A stretch of 38,136 nucleotides of DNA from Clostridia bacterium (GTDB lineage: Bacteria; Bacillota; Clostridia; Oscillospirales; Acutalibacteraceae): NCBI GenBank assembly GCA_017423825.1, contig JAFPCP010000020.1, positions 1 to 38,136 on the forward strand. The letters are read 5' to 3'. Below, piece after piece: positions 1 to 8,801 of the stretch. The translations under genes were made by a program, and so were the position numbers. Numbering within the stretch: the stretch's first letter is position 1; every line of letters starts with the position of its first letter. The notes under the pieces are model-generated. The model was not told where the DNA came from and did not search any database. It saw only the letters and a program-made list of their open reading frames with translations.

Positions 1-306
1 GCGGTGGCAGATGACGGTGTTTTGGATTTTGTGTTGGTGAAGAAAATCAGCCGTTTACGCATTTTGAAATTCCTCAGCCGCTATAAAGCCGGCGACTATG
101 CCGATCTGCCGTATTGTGAACATATCCGCGGCACAGGCATGTGCGTGCACACCCGCCGCCCGACCTATTGCAATATAGACGGCGAATGTAGTTTCAGCGA
201 TCGGATGGCTTTTACCATCCTTCCAAAAGCCTATCGTTTTGTGCTACCGGCCTCTTTGGCGGCTTCTCGGCGGGAAAATGCGGAGGAATTTGTAAAGAAT
301 TTATAA
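1..306 (+). CDS. Diacylglycerol/lipid kinase family protein, C-terminal fragment
   Basis: This is the last ~101 codons of a gene that begins before the window; the frame is open from base 1, so no start is assigned. The segment has a DDGVLDF-type opening, an LSRYKAGD stretch and a late DGE (in CNIDGECSF) followed by a hydrophobic strand rich in Val, Leu and Pro. That pattern matches the C-terminal beta-sandwich of the YegS/DgkB/BmrU family of lipid kinases, which phosphorylate diacylglycerol or related lipids at the membrane. The catalytic GGDGT nucleotide-binding motif would lie upstream and cannot be checked. It ends with TAA 27 bases before the groES promoter and seems to belong to a separate transcription unit. 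The family call is by pattern only. Confidence 0.7.
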   Translation, partial: AVADDGVLDFVLVKKISRLRILKFLSRYKAGDYADLPYCEHIRGTGMCVHTRRPTYCNIDGECSFSDRMAFTILPKAYRFVLPASLAASRRENAEEFVKNL

Positions 307-332
307 AATAGTAAAAAAATTCCTCTTTTCTC

Positions 333-360
333 TTGATTTTTTTGAAAAAGTGGGTACAAT
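333..360 (+). promoter_or_regulatory. Sigma-A promoter of groESL
   Basis: A -35 TTGATT at 333-338 and a -10 TACAAT at 355-360 are separated by 16 bases. The predicted start of transcription, near 367, falls inside the CIRCE operator, the usual arrangement for HrcA repression. Confidence 0.8.
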
Positions 361-364
361 AGGG

Positions 365-391
365 TTAGCACTCAAAACAACAGAGTGCTAA
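365..391 (+). promoter_or_regulatory. CIRCE operator (HrcA binding site)
   Basis: TTAGCACTC at 365-373 and its exact inverted copy GAGTGCTAA at 383-391 are separated by 9 bases, a perfect match to the CIRCE consensus. CIRCE is bound by the heat-shock repressor HrcA, so groES-groEL here is expected to be class I heat-shock controlled. hrcA itself is not in the window. Confidence 0.97.
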
Positions 392-415
392 ATCAATCCT
401 GTGAGTTATATATAG

Positions 416-2375
<1,960 letters not shown>

Positions 2376-2407
2376 GTTTATCCGTATTGAGCAGATATTT
2401 GAAACAA

Positions 2408-2444
2408 AAAGGCACGGCAACCCTTATGGTTGCCGTGCCTTTTT
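2408..2444 (+). terminator. Rho-independent terminator of groESL
   Basis: GGCACGGCAACC (2411-2422) pairs perfectly with 2428-2439 around a 5-base loop, flanked by AAA and TTTTT. It lies 33 bases after the groEL stop. Confidence 0.93.
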
Positions 2445-2518
2445 ATGCGTTGCGCCGTCCCAAAAGAAGGCGGGGGGAACAAAACGAGAACTCGTATAAG
2501 CAGACAGCCTTCCAACAA

Positions 2519-2567
2519 CAAAGCCGAACTTATCTCCAAGACGGAGAGGGTTCGGCTTTGTTTTGTT
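2519..2567. terminator. Hairpin terminator between groEL and the araC-type gene
   Basis: CAAAGCCGAAC (2519-2529) pairs exactly with 2550-2560, and TCTCC/GGAGA (2533-2537/2543-2547) extends the stem inside. TTTTGTTT follows on the plus strand and TTGTTGG on the minus strand. It lies 18 bases past the stop of the leftward AraC-type gene and probably ends that transcript, backing up the groESL terminator from the other side. Confidence 0.7.
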
Positions 2568-2584
2568 TATGAAACATATACCAC

Positions 2585-3367
2585 TTATTGTGCCATATCC
2601 TGTTTGGGTGAGCAGGAGAATTGTGCTTTGTATGCATAGAAGAACGCCGAATAATCATTGAATCCGCATTGTACGGCAACGACCGTAGGGGGGATGCCTT
2701 TTTGCAACAACTCTTTGGCCATGAGCAATCGTTTGGACTTAATATAATTCCAAACGGTCGAGCCTGTCAATCGTTTGAATTTTCGGTTTAGATGAGATTT
2801 GCTGATATAGAATCGTTCGCACAGGGAATCCAACGACAACGCTTCGGTCAGGTGTCGATTTATATACGCGATGATGGGTGCTATGTTGTCGCTGCTTTCA
2901 TTGGTTGTGTCTATATGTTGCGCTTGTTCACAAAGCTCGGTCATCAGAACTGTCAAGTACAATCGCTTTACATCATTATCTTTGGTTTGACAGATGCGTT
3001 CTAAGTATTCGCGCCAGTGAAATGCGGCAAAACGGGAGGAAGCGTACCGATTTTTTTTGCCGAGCGGTCGTGCATCCAGAGTGGCCACCAAAGTTTCGGT
3101 GTTTGCACCCAGCAATGCTTCTTTGTTAAAGTTGATGCATAGCCGTTCATAGGGGGCATCGCTGCCGATTAATAAACTATGCGCTTCGGCTTTTTTCATA
3201 ATCAGAATATCGTTGGGTTTGAGTGGGTAGATCGTGCCCTCTACAAAGAATTTTGCGGTACCGGATATGAAGCAATAAATCTCATACCCTTCGTGCGTAT
3301 GCATGTGAAAGAGATCTAAATCGGGGCGTTCGGTATATTTGTGCTGGGCGTCGATAAAGGATGTCAT
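2585..3367 (-). CDS. AraC-family transcriptional regulator with cupin sensor domain
   Basis: The 260-residue protein has an N-terminal cupin-like ligand-binding half (HMHTHEGYEIYCF near residues 21-33, then PLKPNDILIM) and a C-terminal pair of helix-turn-helix motifs (SLDSLCERFYISKSHLNRKFKR, then VVAVQCGFNDYSAFFYAYK). This is the usual layout of AraC/XylS regulators that sense a sugar or related small molecule. ATG at 3367 was chosen over the upstream in-frame ATG because AAGGAG sits seven bases before it and the upstream codons fall at the predicted promoter. The gene diverges from the five-gene dehydrogenase/TIM-barrel operon and is the likely local activator. The effector is unknown. Confidence 0.93.
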   Translation of the reverse strand: MTSFIDAQHKYTERPDLDLFHMHTHEGYEIYCFISGTAKFFVEGTIYPLKPNDILIMKKAEAHSLLIGSDAPYERLCINFNKEALLGANTETLVATLDARPLGKKNRYASSRFAAFHWREYLERICQTKDNDVKRLYLTVLMTELCEQAQHIDTTNESSDNIAPIIAYINRHLTEALSLDSLCERFYISKSHLNRKFKRLTGSTVWNYIKSKRLLMAKELLQKGIPPTVVAVQCGFNDYSAFFYAYKAQFSCSPKQDMAQ

Positions 3368-3391
3368 GCGCTCACTCCTTTCCTCATACAT

Positions 3392-3420
3392 AGGATAGCA
3401 GATCATGCGCATTTTTTCAA
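3392..3420 (-). promoter_or_regulatory. Promoter of the AraC-type regulator
   Basis: On the minus strand, TTGAAA (3420-3415) and TATCCT (3397-3392) are spaced by 17 bases, leaving a short leader before the AAGGAG site and ATG at 3367. Confidence 0.65.
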
Positions 3421-3443
3421 TGTTTTTTCGTTCGAATTTTGTA

Positions 3444-3472
3444 TAGAAACGAGGTGCTTTTTTTTGTATACT
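3444..3472 (+). promoter_or_regulatory. Possible promoter of the sugar-enzyme operon
   Basis: A good -10, TATACT at 3467-3472, has only a poor -35, TAGAAA at 3444-3449, at 17 bases. A weak -35 is what an activator-dependent promoter would show and fits control by the divergent AraC-type protein. I could not identify a clear operator repeat in the intergenic region. Confidence 0.5.
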
Positions 3473-3502
3473 TGCATTAGAGTGAAAAACGGAGAAAAGC
3501 CT

Positions 3503-3619
3503 ATGAAACTAGCGGCGTTTTTGAAAAACGCAACCGCAAATCGCGTATATCGTACTGCGGCAACGGTTGCCGGTGGACGGCGGCTTTTCTGCGTATTTGG
3601 GGGTGTGATGTATGATTAA
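3503..3619 (+). CDS. Possible 38-residue leader ORF upstream of the TIM-barrel operon
   Basis: ATG at 3503 follows GGAG (3491-3494) at eight bases and opens 38 codons starting MKLAAFLKNATANRVYR and ending GGVMYD. Its TAA (3617-3619) overlaps the start of the next gene at 3612, an arrangement that could couple translation. I recognise no family. The same bases can fold into a branched RNA in which the ribosome site pairs with 3582-3590, so this may be a regulatory leader rather than a protein gene. Confidence 0.3.
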   Translation: MKLAAFLKNATANRVYRTAATVAGGRRLFCVFGGVMYD

Positions 3620-4448
3620 AACGTATGCATTTGCCGATGAAGCTTCGCCGATGATGGATGATCAGATCAAAGCCATGAAACGCAATGGTCTCGATGGGCT
3701 GGAGATTCGCGGGGTGGACGGCCAACCGGTTTTGGACATCTCGTTGGACAAGGCGAAGGAAGTCAAAGCCAAACTGGATGCAGCGGGACTTGTCACATGG
3801 TCTGTCGGCTCATCCATCGGCAAGATTGGCATTGAGGACAACTTTGAACAGCACTTGGACAAGCTCAAATGGATGTTGGAGATTGCCCATACGTTGGACG
3901 CTGAAAACATTCGTATGTTTTCTTTCTTTATTCCGAAGGATCACGATCCGGCGGAATATAAGGGCGAAGTGATCGACCGCCTGGGCCGATTTGCCGAGGC
4001 TGCAAAGGGGAGCGGTATCCATCTTTGTCACGAAAACGAAAAAGGCATTTACGGGGATACCGCGGCGCGTTGCTTAGAAATTCTTAAAGCTGTTCCGTCA
4101 CTTAAGTTTGTGTTTGATCCCGCCAACTTCGTACAGTGCAGGCAAGACACTGCCACGGCGTGGGAGTTGCTTGGTGACCGCGTGTTTTATATGCACATTA
4201 AAGATGCCAGGGAGGATGGTTTTGTAGTGCCTGCCGGTAATGGCGTCGGTAACGTTCCCGCCATTGTCAAAGCTTTTATTGAAAAAGGCGGCAGGAATTT
4301 TACGATTGAGCCACATTTGACAGTGTTTAAAGGCTTGGCTGCGTTGGAAAACGAGGGCGAAAAGAGCGTCATTGACACATTCAAATATCCGGATGCGGAC
4401 ACCGCCTTTGATGCGGCGTGTAATGCATTCAGAGGGGTGATGAAATGA
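3612..4448 (+). CDS. Sugar phosphate isomerase/epimerase-like TIM-barrel protein (1 of 3)
   Basis: The 278-residue protein belongs to the xylose-isomerase-like TIM-barrel superfamily (AP endonuclease 2 / IolE-IolI fold). Probable metal ligands lie in the expected order: Glu in LCHENEKG, Asp in FVFDPANF, His in YMHIKDA and Glu in FTIEPHL. Relatives include inosose dehydratases, keto-inositol isomerases, ketose 3-epimerases and keto-glycoside eliminases; motifs alone do not separate these. A G-rich stretch just upstream is the ribosome site, and the start overlaps a possible 38-codon ORF. Its stop overlaps the next start by four bases (ATGA), so it is translationally coupled in the five-gene operon. 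The fold is fairly sure; the reaction is unknown. Confidence 0.88.
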   Translation: MIKTYAFADEASPMMDDQIKAMKRNGLDGLEIRGVDGQPVLDISLDKAKEVKAKLDAAGLVTWSVGSSIGKIGIEDNFEQHLDKLKWMLEIAHTLDAENIRMFSFFIPKDHDPAEYKGEVIDRLGRFAEAAKGSGIHLCHENEKGIYGDTAARCLEILKAVPSLKFVFDPANFVQCRQDTATAWELLGDRVFYMHIKDAREDGFVVPAGNGVGNVPAIVKAFIEKGGRNFTIEPHLTVFKGLAALENEGEKSVIDTFKYPDADTAFDAACNAFRGVMK

Positions 4449-5197
4449 TGAATATTGGTGCACAATTTTATACTTTGCGCGATTTTTGCACAACAACTGA
4501 GGATCTTGCTGAGACGTTGAAAAAAGTAGCCGATATTGGTTATCGTACCGTCCAGATTTCCGGAACGTGCGCATACGATCCGCAATGGCTAAAAACCGAA
4601 TTGGATAAAAACGGCCTACAATGTGTGTTGACGCACATTCCACAGGATAGATTGCTTGCCGACACAGTAGCCGTCGCTCGCGATCATGACATATTGGGTT
4701 GTGATTGCGTCGGGCTTGGTTGTTTCGCCTTTGATGAGGAGGAAGGCAAACGGCTGGAAGACTTTCAGTCGCTCTTTACGCCTGTCGCCAAAAAGTTGGC
4801 CGCTAAGGGGAAGTATTTCATGTATCACAACCATGCGCATGAGTTTATCAAAAAAGACGGCAAGGTAATGTTACAACATCTCGCTGAATCTTTTTCGCCA
4901 AATGAACTGGGATTTACGCTGGATACCTATTGGGTTCAGGTTGGCGGTGGCGATCCTGCCTGGTGGATCGAACATTTTAGCGGACGTGTTCCTTGCATTC
5001 ATCTGAAAGATTGTGCTTACGGGCCGAAAATGGCGGCTTTGGGTGATGGGAACATCAATTTTGACCGGGTGTTTGAAGCGGCTGAGTCGGCGGGAACAAA
5101 GTATCTCCTGGTTGAACAGGACGATTGTGGTGGCGAAGACCCATTCGAGTGTTTGCGCCGCAGTTATGCGTTCCTAAAAGCGGAAGGTTTTGAATGA
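4445..5197 (+). CDS. Sugar phosphate isomerase/epimerase-like TIM-barrel protein (2 of 3)
   Basis: The 250-residue protein opens with MNIGAQFYTLRD and carries the superfamily's metal-site motifs: YHNHAHEF, LDTYWVQVGG followed by DPAWWI, CIHLKD and LLVEQDD. The NHAHEF/LDTYWVQ combination is common in proteins found beside Gfo/Idh/MocA dehydrogenases and annotated as isomerase/epimerase or keto-sugar processing enzymes. A second ATG follows the first at once, so the start could be 4448. It overlaps its upstream neighbour by four bases and ends 16 bases before the preferred start of the first dehydrogenase. It is only distantly similar to the other two barrels here, which suggests different steps rather than recent duplicates. 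Confidence 0.88.
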   Translation: MMNIGAQFYTLRDFCTTTEDLAETLKKVADIGYRTVQISGTCAYDPQWLKTELDKNGLQCVLTHIPQDRLLADTVAVARDHDILGCDCVGLGCFAFDEEEGKRLEDFQSLFTPVAKKLAAKGKYFMYHNHAHEFIKKDGKVMLQHLAESFSPNELGFTLDTYWVQVGGGDPAWWIEHFSGRVPCIHLKDCAYGPKMAALGDGNINFDRVFEAAESAGTKYLLVEQDDCGGEDPFECLRRSYAFLKAEGFE

Positions 5198-5213
5198 AAG
5201 GATGGTAATACAT

Positions 5214-6392
5214 ATGAAAAAGATTAGGGTTGGCATCATCGGTGTTGGCAATATGGGTTCCAACCATGCCCGCAATATCACGATTGAAAAAGCGTGTCCC
5301 GAATTGGAATTGGTAGCGGTGGCGGATAATAATCCCGATCGGTTAGCATGGGCAAAGCAACAAGGTTATGGCGAAAACGTTGCGTGGTTTGACGACGCTA
5401 CCGCCATGCTGGACAGCGGTTTGCTGGAAGCGTGCATAATCGCCATCCCGCATTACGATCATCCGAGATATGCGATTGCGTGTATGCAACGCGGCATTCA
5501 CGTTATGGTAGAAAAGCCGGCAGGCGTGTACACCAAACAGATCCGTGAGATGAACGAGGTCGCCGATCAGCATCCGGAGATCAAATTCGGCATGATGTTT
5601 AATCAGCGTACCAACTGCGTATACCGTAAAATGCGTGAACTGGTACAGTCCGGCAAATACGGCGAGATCCGCCGTACTAATTGGCTGATCACCGACTGGT
5701 ACCGTCCGCAGGCGTATTATAATTCGGGCGGATGGCGTGCAACGTGGTCCGGCGAGGGCGGCGGTGTTCTGCTCAACCAGTGCCCGCATCAGCTGGATCT
5801 TTGGCAGTGGATCTGCGGTATGCCCGTCAAGGTGCAGGCTCATGTTCACTTTGGCAAATGGCACGATATTGAGGTCGAGGACGATGTGACGGCGTATGTG
5901 GAATATCCCAATGGCGCGACCGGCGTGTTTATCACCTCGACCGGTGACGGCAGAGGAACCAATCGTTTCGAGATCCAGATGGATAAAGCAAAATTTGTGG
6001 TTGAAAACGATACGCTGACTATGTGGGAGTTTGAGGTGGATGAGCCGACCTTCTCCAAGAATTGTGAAGAGCCGTTTGGTTGCTTGAAAACCACCATGAT
6101 CGCTGTGGAGACGGATGGTCAAAACCCGCAACACGTCGGTGTTCTTAACGCGTGGGCGAATGCCATTTTGCACGAAGGGAAACTGGTTGCTGACGGTCGC
6201 GAAGGCATCAACGGTGTAATTCTTTCGAATGCGATGCATCTGTCGGCGTTTTTGGACAAGGGTGTTGCATTTCCCTTGGATGAGGAACTCTATTATAACG
6301 AGTTGATGAAGCGTGTTGCTACCTCGCGTCGCAAAACGGAAGTGAAGACCGTTTTTGCCGACACGAGAGGTACATACGGCGGTAACAACTAA
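5214..6392 (+). CDS. Gfo/Idh/MocA-family NAD(P)-dependent oxidoreductase (paralog A)
   Basis: The 392-residue protein starts with a Rossmann nucleotide-binding segment (KIRVGIIGVGNMGSNHARN, GxGxxG type). It has the family's catalytic Lys in VEKPAG and the conserved His in NQCPHQLDLWQW, together with GGWRATW and GEGGGVLLNQ. Such enzymes interconvert hydroxyl and keto groups on sugars or inositols using bound or free NAD(P). ATG at 5214 was preferred over 5190 and 5202 because AAGGATGG precedes it and the Rossmann strand begins right after it. It is the third gene of the operon and is followed by a close paralog after 12 bases. Confidence 0.94.
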   Translation: MKKIRVGIIGVGNMGSNHARNITIEKACPELELVAVADNNPDRLAWAKQQGYGENVAWFDDATAMLDSGLLEACIIAIPHYDHPRYAIACMQRGIHVMVEKPAGVYTKQIREMNEVADQHPEIKFGMMFNQRTNCVYRKMRELVQSGKYGEIRRTNWLITDWYRPQAYYNSGGWRATWSGEGGGVLLNQCPHQLDLWQWICGMPVKVQAHVHFGKWHDIEVEDDVTAYVEYPNGATGVFITSTGDGRGTNRFEIQMDKAKFVVENDTLTMWEFEVDEPTFSKNCEEPFGCLKTTMIAVETDGQNPQHVGVLNAWANAILHEGKLVADGREGINGVILSNAMHLSAFLDKGVAFPLDEELYYNELMKRVATSRRKTEVKTVFADTRGTYGGNN

Positions 6393-6404
6393 GAGGTTTG
6401 GATT

Positions 6405-7580
6405 ATGAATAACATGCGTGTTGGCATTATCGGCATGGGAAACATGGGCTCGGCACATGCGAATTGTGTTATCAAAGGCGAAGTTGCCGGCATGCAACTG
6501 GTCGCTGTGTGCGATATTGATGTCGGTCGAACAGAAGCCTTTGTTGCTGCGCGCCCGACCGTTGCGACGTACACCAATTATTGTGATTTGTTTGAACACC
6601 CGCAACTGGATGCGGTGATCATTGCCGTGCCGCATCCGTTGCATGCAATGATTGCGGGCGAAGCGCTGAAACGTGGCTTGCATGTCATGCTCGAAAAGCC
6701 GATTGACATCGCTGTTTCCAAGGCGCGTGAACTGGTGGAAACCGCCCGCAGTAGCGGTAAGGTTTTTGCCATCATGTTCAATCAGCGTACGAACACGTTG
6801 TTTCAGCGCGCGCATGAGATTGTGAGCAGCGGCGCGCTCGGCGAACTCAAACGTACCGTTTGGATCATAACCAACTGGTATCGCACACAGCACTACTACG
6901 ATTCGGGCGGTTGGCGTGCCACTTGGGCGGGTGAAGGTGGCGGCGTTCTGATTAACCAGGCGCCCCATAACTTGGATTTGTGGCAATGGATCTGTGGCAT
7001 GCCGCAAAGCGTTACCGCGTTTTGCAACGTGGCACAGCACCATCACATTGAGGTGGAAGACGATGCGACGATCTTGACTCGCTATGCAAATGGCGCCACA
7101 GGGGTTTTCGTCACCTCGACCGGCGAATACCCCGGCACCAACCGCTTGGAGATCTCCGGTGACCGCGGCAAATTGGTCTTGGAGGGCGGGGTGCTCAAAT
7201 GGTGGAAATTATCTACTTCCGTGGCCGAGGTGTCGGAAACCGCCGCCAGTAGTTTCGCCAGCATTGCTTGCGAGTATCAGGAAATCCAGCCCACCGGTCC
7301 GGAAACCGCCCATAAGGGAATTTTGCAAAACTTTGTCAATGCGGTTCTGTACGGTGAAGAACTGATTTCGCCCGGATCGGATGGTATCCATGAGTTGATA
7401 CTTTCCAACGCAGCGTATTTGTCTGAGTGGACAGGCAACCGCGAGGTGATGCTGCCTTTGGATACGGCGTTGTTTGATGAGATGTTGGGGCAACGTGCGG
7501 CCACGTCATCCTATCACGCGACACAACAGAATTTTCATCTTGCCGAGGATTATAAGACTCGCTGGCAGGTGAACTGGTAA
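6405..7580 (+). CDS. Gfo/Idh/MocA-family NAD(P)-dependent oxidoreductase (paralog B)
   Basis: The 391-residue protein has the same architecture as its upstream neighbour: RVGIIGMGNMGSAHANC at the Rossmann fold, catalytic Lys in LEKPID and active-site His in NQAPHNLDLWQW. By eye the two match closely over long stretches (NQRTN, GGWRATW, GEGGGVL, VEDDxT, NGATGVF, GTNR), so they look like an old tandem duplication. Differences around the nucleotide site and substrate loops could mean that one oxidises and the other reduces, or that they act on different carbons. AGAGG precedes the ATG. The operon continues 12 bases downstream with a third TIM barrel. Confidence 0.94.
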   Translation: MNNMRVGIIGMGNMGSAHANCVIKGEVAGMQLVAVCDIDVGRTEAFVAARPTVATYTNYCDLFEHPQLDAVIIAVPHPLHAMIAGEALKRGLHVMLEKPIDIAVSKARELVETARSSGKVFAIMFNQRTNTLFQRAHEIVSSGALGELKRTVWIITNWYRTQHYYDSGGWRATWAGEGGGVLINQAPHNLDLWQWICGMPQSVTAFCNVAQHHHIEVEDDATILTRYANGATGVFVTSTGEYPGTNRLEISGDRGKLVLEGGVLKWWKLSTSVAEVSETAASSFASIACEYQEIQPTGPETAHKGILQNFVNAVLYGEELISPGSDGIHELILSNAAYLSEWTGNREVMLPLDTALFDEMLGQRAATSSYHATQQNFHLAEDYKTRWQVNW

Positions 7581-7592
7581 GGAGCGGTTATT

Positions 7593-8366
7593 ATGCGATT
7601 TGGAGTGTGCAATCCCTACAAAAACGCGGCTTTCATTCAGGCGTGCGGTTACGATTATATTGAGCCGTTTTTGTTTGAGATGGTGAGTATGACGGATGAG
7701 GCGTTTGAAACCTGCCTTGAAACGCTGGCGGCATCCGGTATCAAAGCCGAGGTGTGTAATGGCTTTTTTCCTGGTCATCTTTCGCTGGTTGGGCCACATG
7801 TTGATTTTGCTGCGATTAGCGAATATGTGGATAAAGCGATTGTTCGCGCAAACGCACTGGGTTCAAAGATGTTGGTGCTTGGTAGCGGTGGCAGCCGTAA
7901 CATAAAAGAAGCGTATGATCGTGCTGCGTGTGAGGAGCAATTTATTGCCATCGCTCGCGAGATCGGCAAAAAGATGGAGCCGTACGGTATGCGATTGGTC
8001 ATCGAGCCTCTAAACCGTTATGAAACCAATTTTATCAACACTGTGCCAGAGGGGGCAGAGATTGCTCGCCGCATCGGTTGTGATAACGTCAAGACCATGG
8101 TGGATTTTTTTCATCACAGCATGGTTGGTGGTACGGACGAGGATATTCTTTCTCACAAAGAATATATTGGGCATATTCACGTGGCAAGCAACCATCCCGA
8201 TCGCCATGTTCCGCGGGAAGAGGATAGAGAAGTTCTGCTTCATTGGGCGGATATTGTGTGTCAACTGGACTGTCATGACCGTGTGTCCATTGAGGGGATA
8301 TTTGCGGATTTTGCTAAGGATGTTGCGTGCGCGCGGGAGTGTATCCGTGTGTTTGAGGATGTGTAG
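7593..8366 (+). CDS. TIM-barrel sugar isomerase/epimerase, ketose 3-epimerase-like (3 of 3)
   Basis: The 257-residue protein has VIEPLNRYETNFINT, MVDFFH, IGHIHVA and VSIEG, which place the Glu-Asp-His-Glu metal ligands in the order seen in D-tagatose/psicose 3-epimerases and related isomerases. The EPLNRYE motif makes it the most epimerase-like of the three barrels in the operon. AAGGAG sits ten bases before the ATG. It is the last gene of the operon; a strong hairpin terminator lies about 100 bases downstream. The substrate cannot be read from the sequence. Confidence 0.9.
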   Translation: MRFGVCNPYKNAAFIQACGYDYIEPFLFEMVSMTDEAFETCLETLAASGIKAEVCNGFFPGHLSLVGPHVDFAAISEYVDKAIVRANALGSKMLVLGSGGSRNIKEAYDRAACEEQFIAIAREIGKKMEPYGMRLVIEPLNRYETNFINTVPEGAEIARRIGCDNVKTMVDFFHHSMVGGTDEDILSHKEYIGHIHVASNHPDRHVPREEDREVLLHWADIVCQLDCHDRVSIEGIFADFAKDVACARECIRVFEDV

Positions 8367-8465
8367 ATGCTGGTTAAGTTGATTTGAAACCGCTACTACG
8401 GTGATGCGATTGATATGGATGCGTTTTTCAGCTTGTCTTTCGAGACTCTCGCTCCGCTTTTGGAT

Positions 8466-8506
8466 AAAAAGCGCCCGACTTACTGAAAAGTAGGTCGGGC
8501 GTTTTT
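8466..8506. terminator. Bidirectional terminator after the sugar-enzyme operon and the 42-residue mini-ORF
   Basis: CGCCCGACTTAC (8472-8483) pairs with 8490-8501 (12 pairs, one G-U) around a 6-base loop. AAAAA precedes and TTTTT follows, so it can end rightward transcripts from the operon and leftward ones from the mini-ORF that stops at 8512. The ~100 bases between the operon's last stop (8366) and this hairpin hold nothing I can identify. Confidence 0.92.
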
Positions 8507-8511
8507 GATTC

Positions 8512-8640
8512 CTACAAAAACAATAAACAGATAAGAAAAGCACCTGTTGCTGTTGATGCCTTATACAATAAAGCGTAATATCCAGTCTGCAAATTTATTG
8601 CTATCAATAATATCAAAACAACTGTTTTAAAAATCTTCAT
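8512..8640 (-). CDS. Small hydrophobic protein, 42 residues, unknown function
   Basis: A leftward ORF starts at ATG 8640 with AAGGAG (8654-8649) eight bases upstream. It encodes 42 residues: MKIFKTVVLILLIAINLQ, a short polar middle (TGYYALLYKASTATG), then AFLICLLFL at the C-terminus. This predicts a membrane peptide with one clear and one short hydrophobic segment. The stop lies five bases before a strong terminator, supporting a genuine transcription unit. No good promoter is visible just upstream; it may be fed by read-through from tRNA-Leu. I recognise no family. A type I toxin-like peptide is one possibility, a small membrane modulator another. Confidence 0.55.
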   Translation of the reverse strand: MKIFKTVVLILLIAINLQTGYYALLYKASTATGAFLICLLFL

Positions 8641-8682
8641 TTCAAAATCTCCTTGATGTACGAAATTCATTGAAACGAAGAA

Positions 8683-8717
8683 GTGGCAGTACAGAGCAAA
8701 ACACTCTGTACTGCCAC
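8683..8717. terminator. Perfect 14-bp hairpin downstream of tRNA-Leu(CAG)
   Basis: GTGGCAGTACAGAG (8683-8696) pairs exactly with 8704-8717 around a 7-base loop. On the minus strand TTCTTCGTTTC follows, a weak U tract, so it may be a second terminator for the tRNA unit or a structured 5' element of the mini-ORF transcript. On the plus strand no U tract follows. Confidence 0.5.
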
Positions 8718-8737
8718 AAACAAAGGCTATTTAACAT

Positions 8738-8794
8738 CTTTTAAGAAAATAACAAACCCGAACGTTTCACCGATTGGTAAAAGGTTCGGGTTTG
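8738..8794 (-). terminator. Rho-independent terminator of tRNA-Leu(CAG)
   Basis: On the minus strand CAAACCCGAAC (8794-8784) pairs with 8763-8753, and TTTTACC/GGTGAAA continues the stem inside with one C-C mismatch, giving about 18 pairs around an AATC loop. TTATTTTCTT follows. It begins eight bases after the mature tRNA 3' end. Confidence 0.85.
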
Positions 8795-8801
8795 AATGCT
8801 T

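Noticed and set aside
5343..7046. 567-codon antisense frame spanning both dehydrogenase genes
   Set aside because: It crosses the gene junction, but the two genes are paralogs with the same codon bias, and the translation has no domain or initiation signal.
8367..8465. Possible gene or remnant between the operon end and its terminator
   Set aside because: No start with a ribosome site, no usable frame and no repeat; treated as plain 3' leader sequence.
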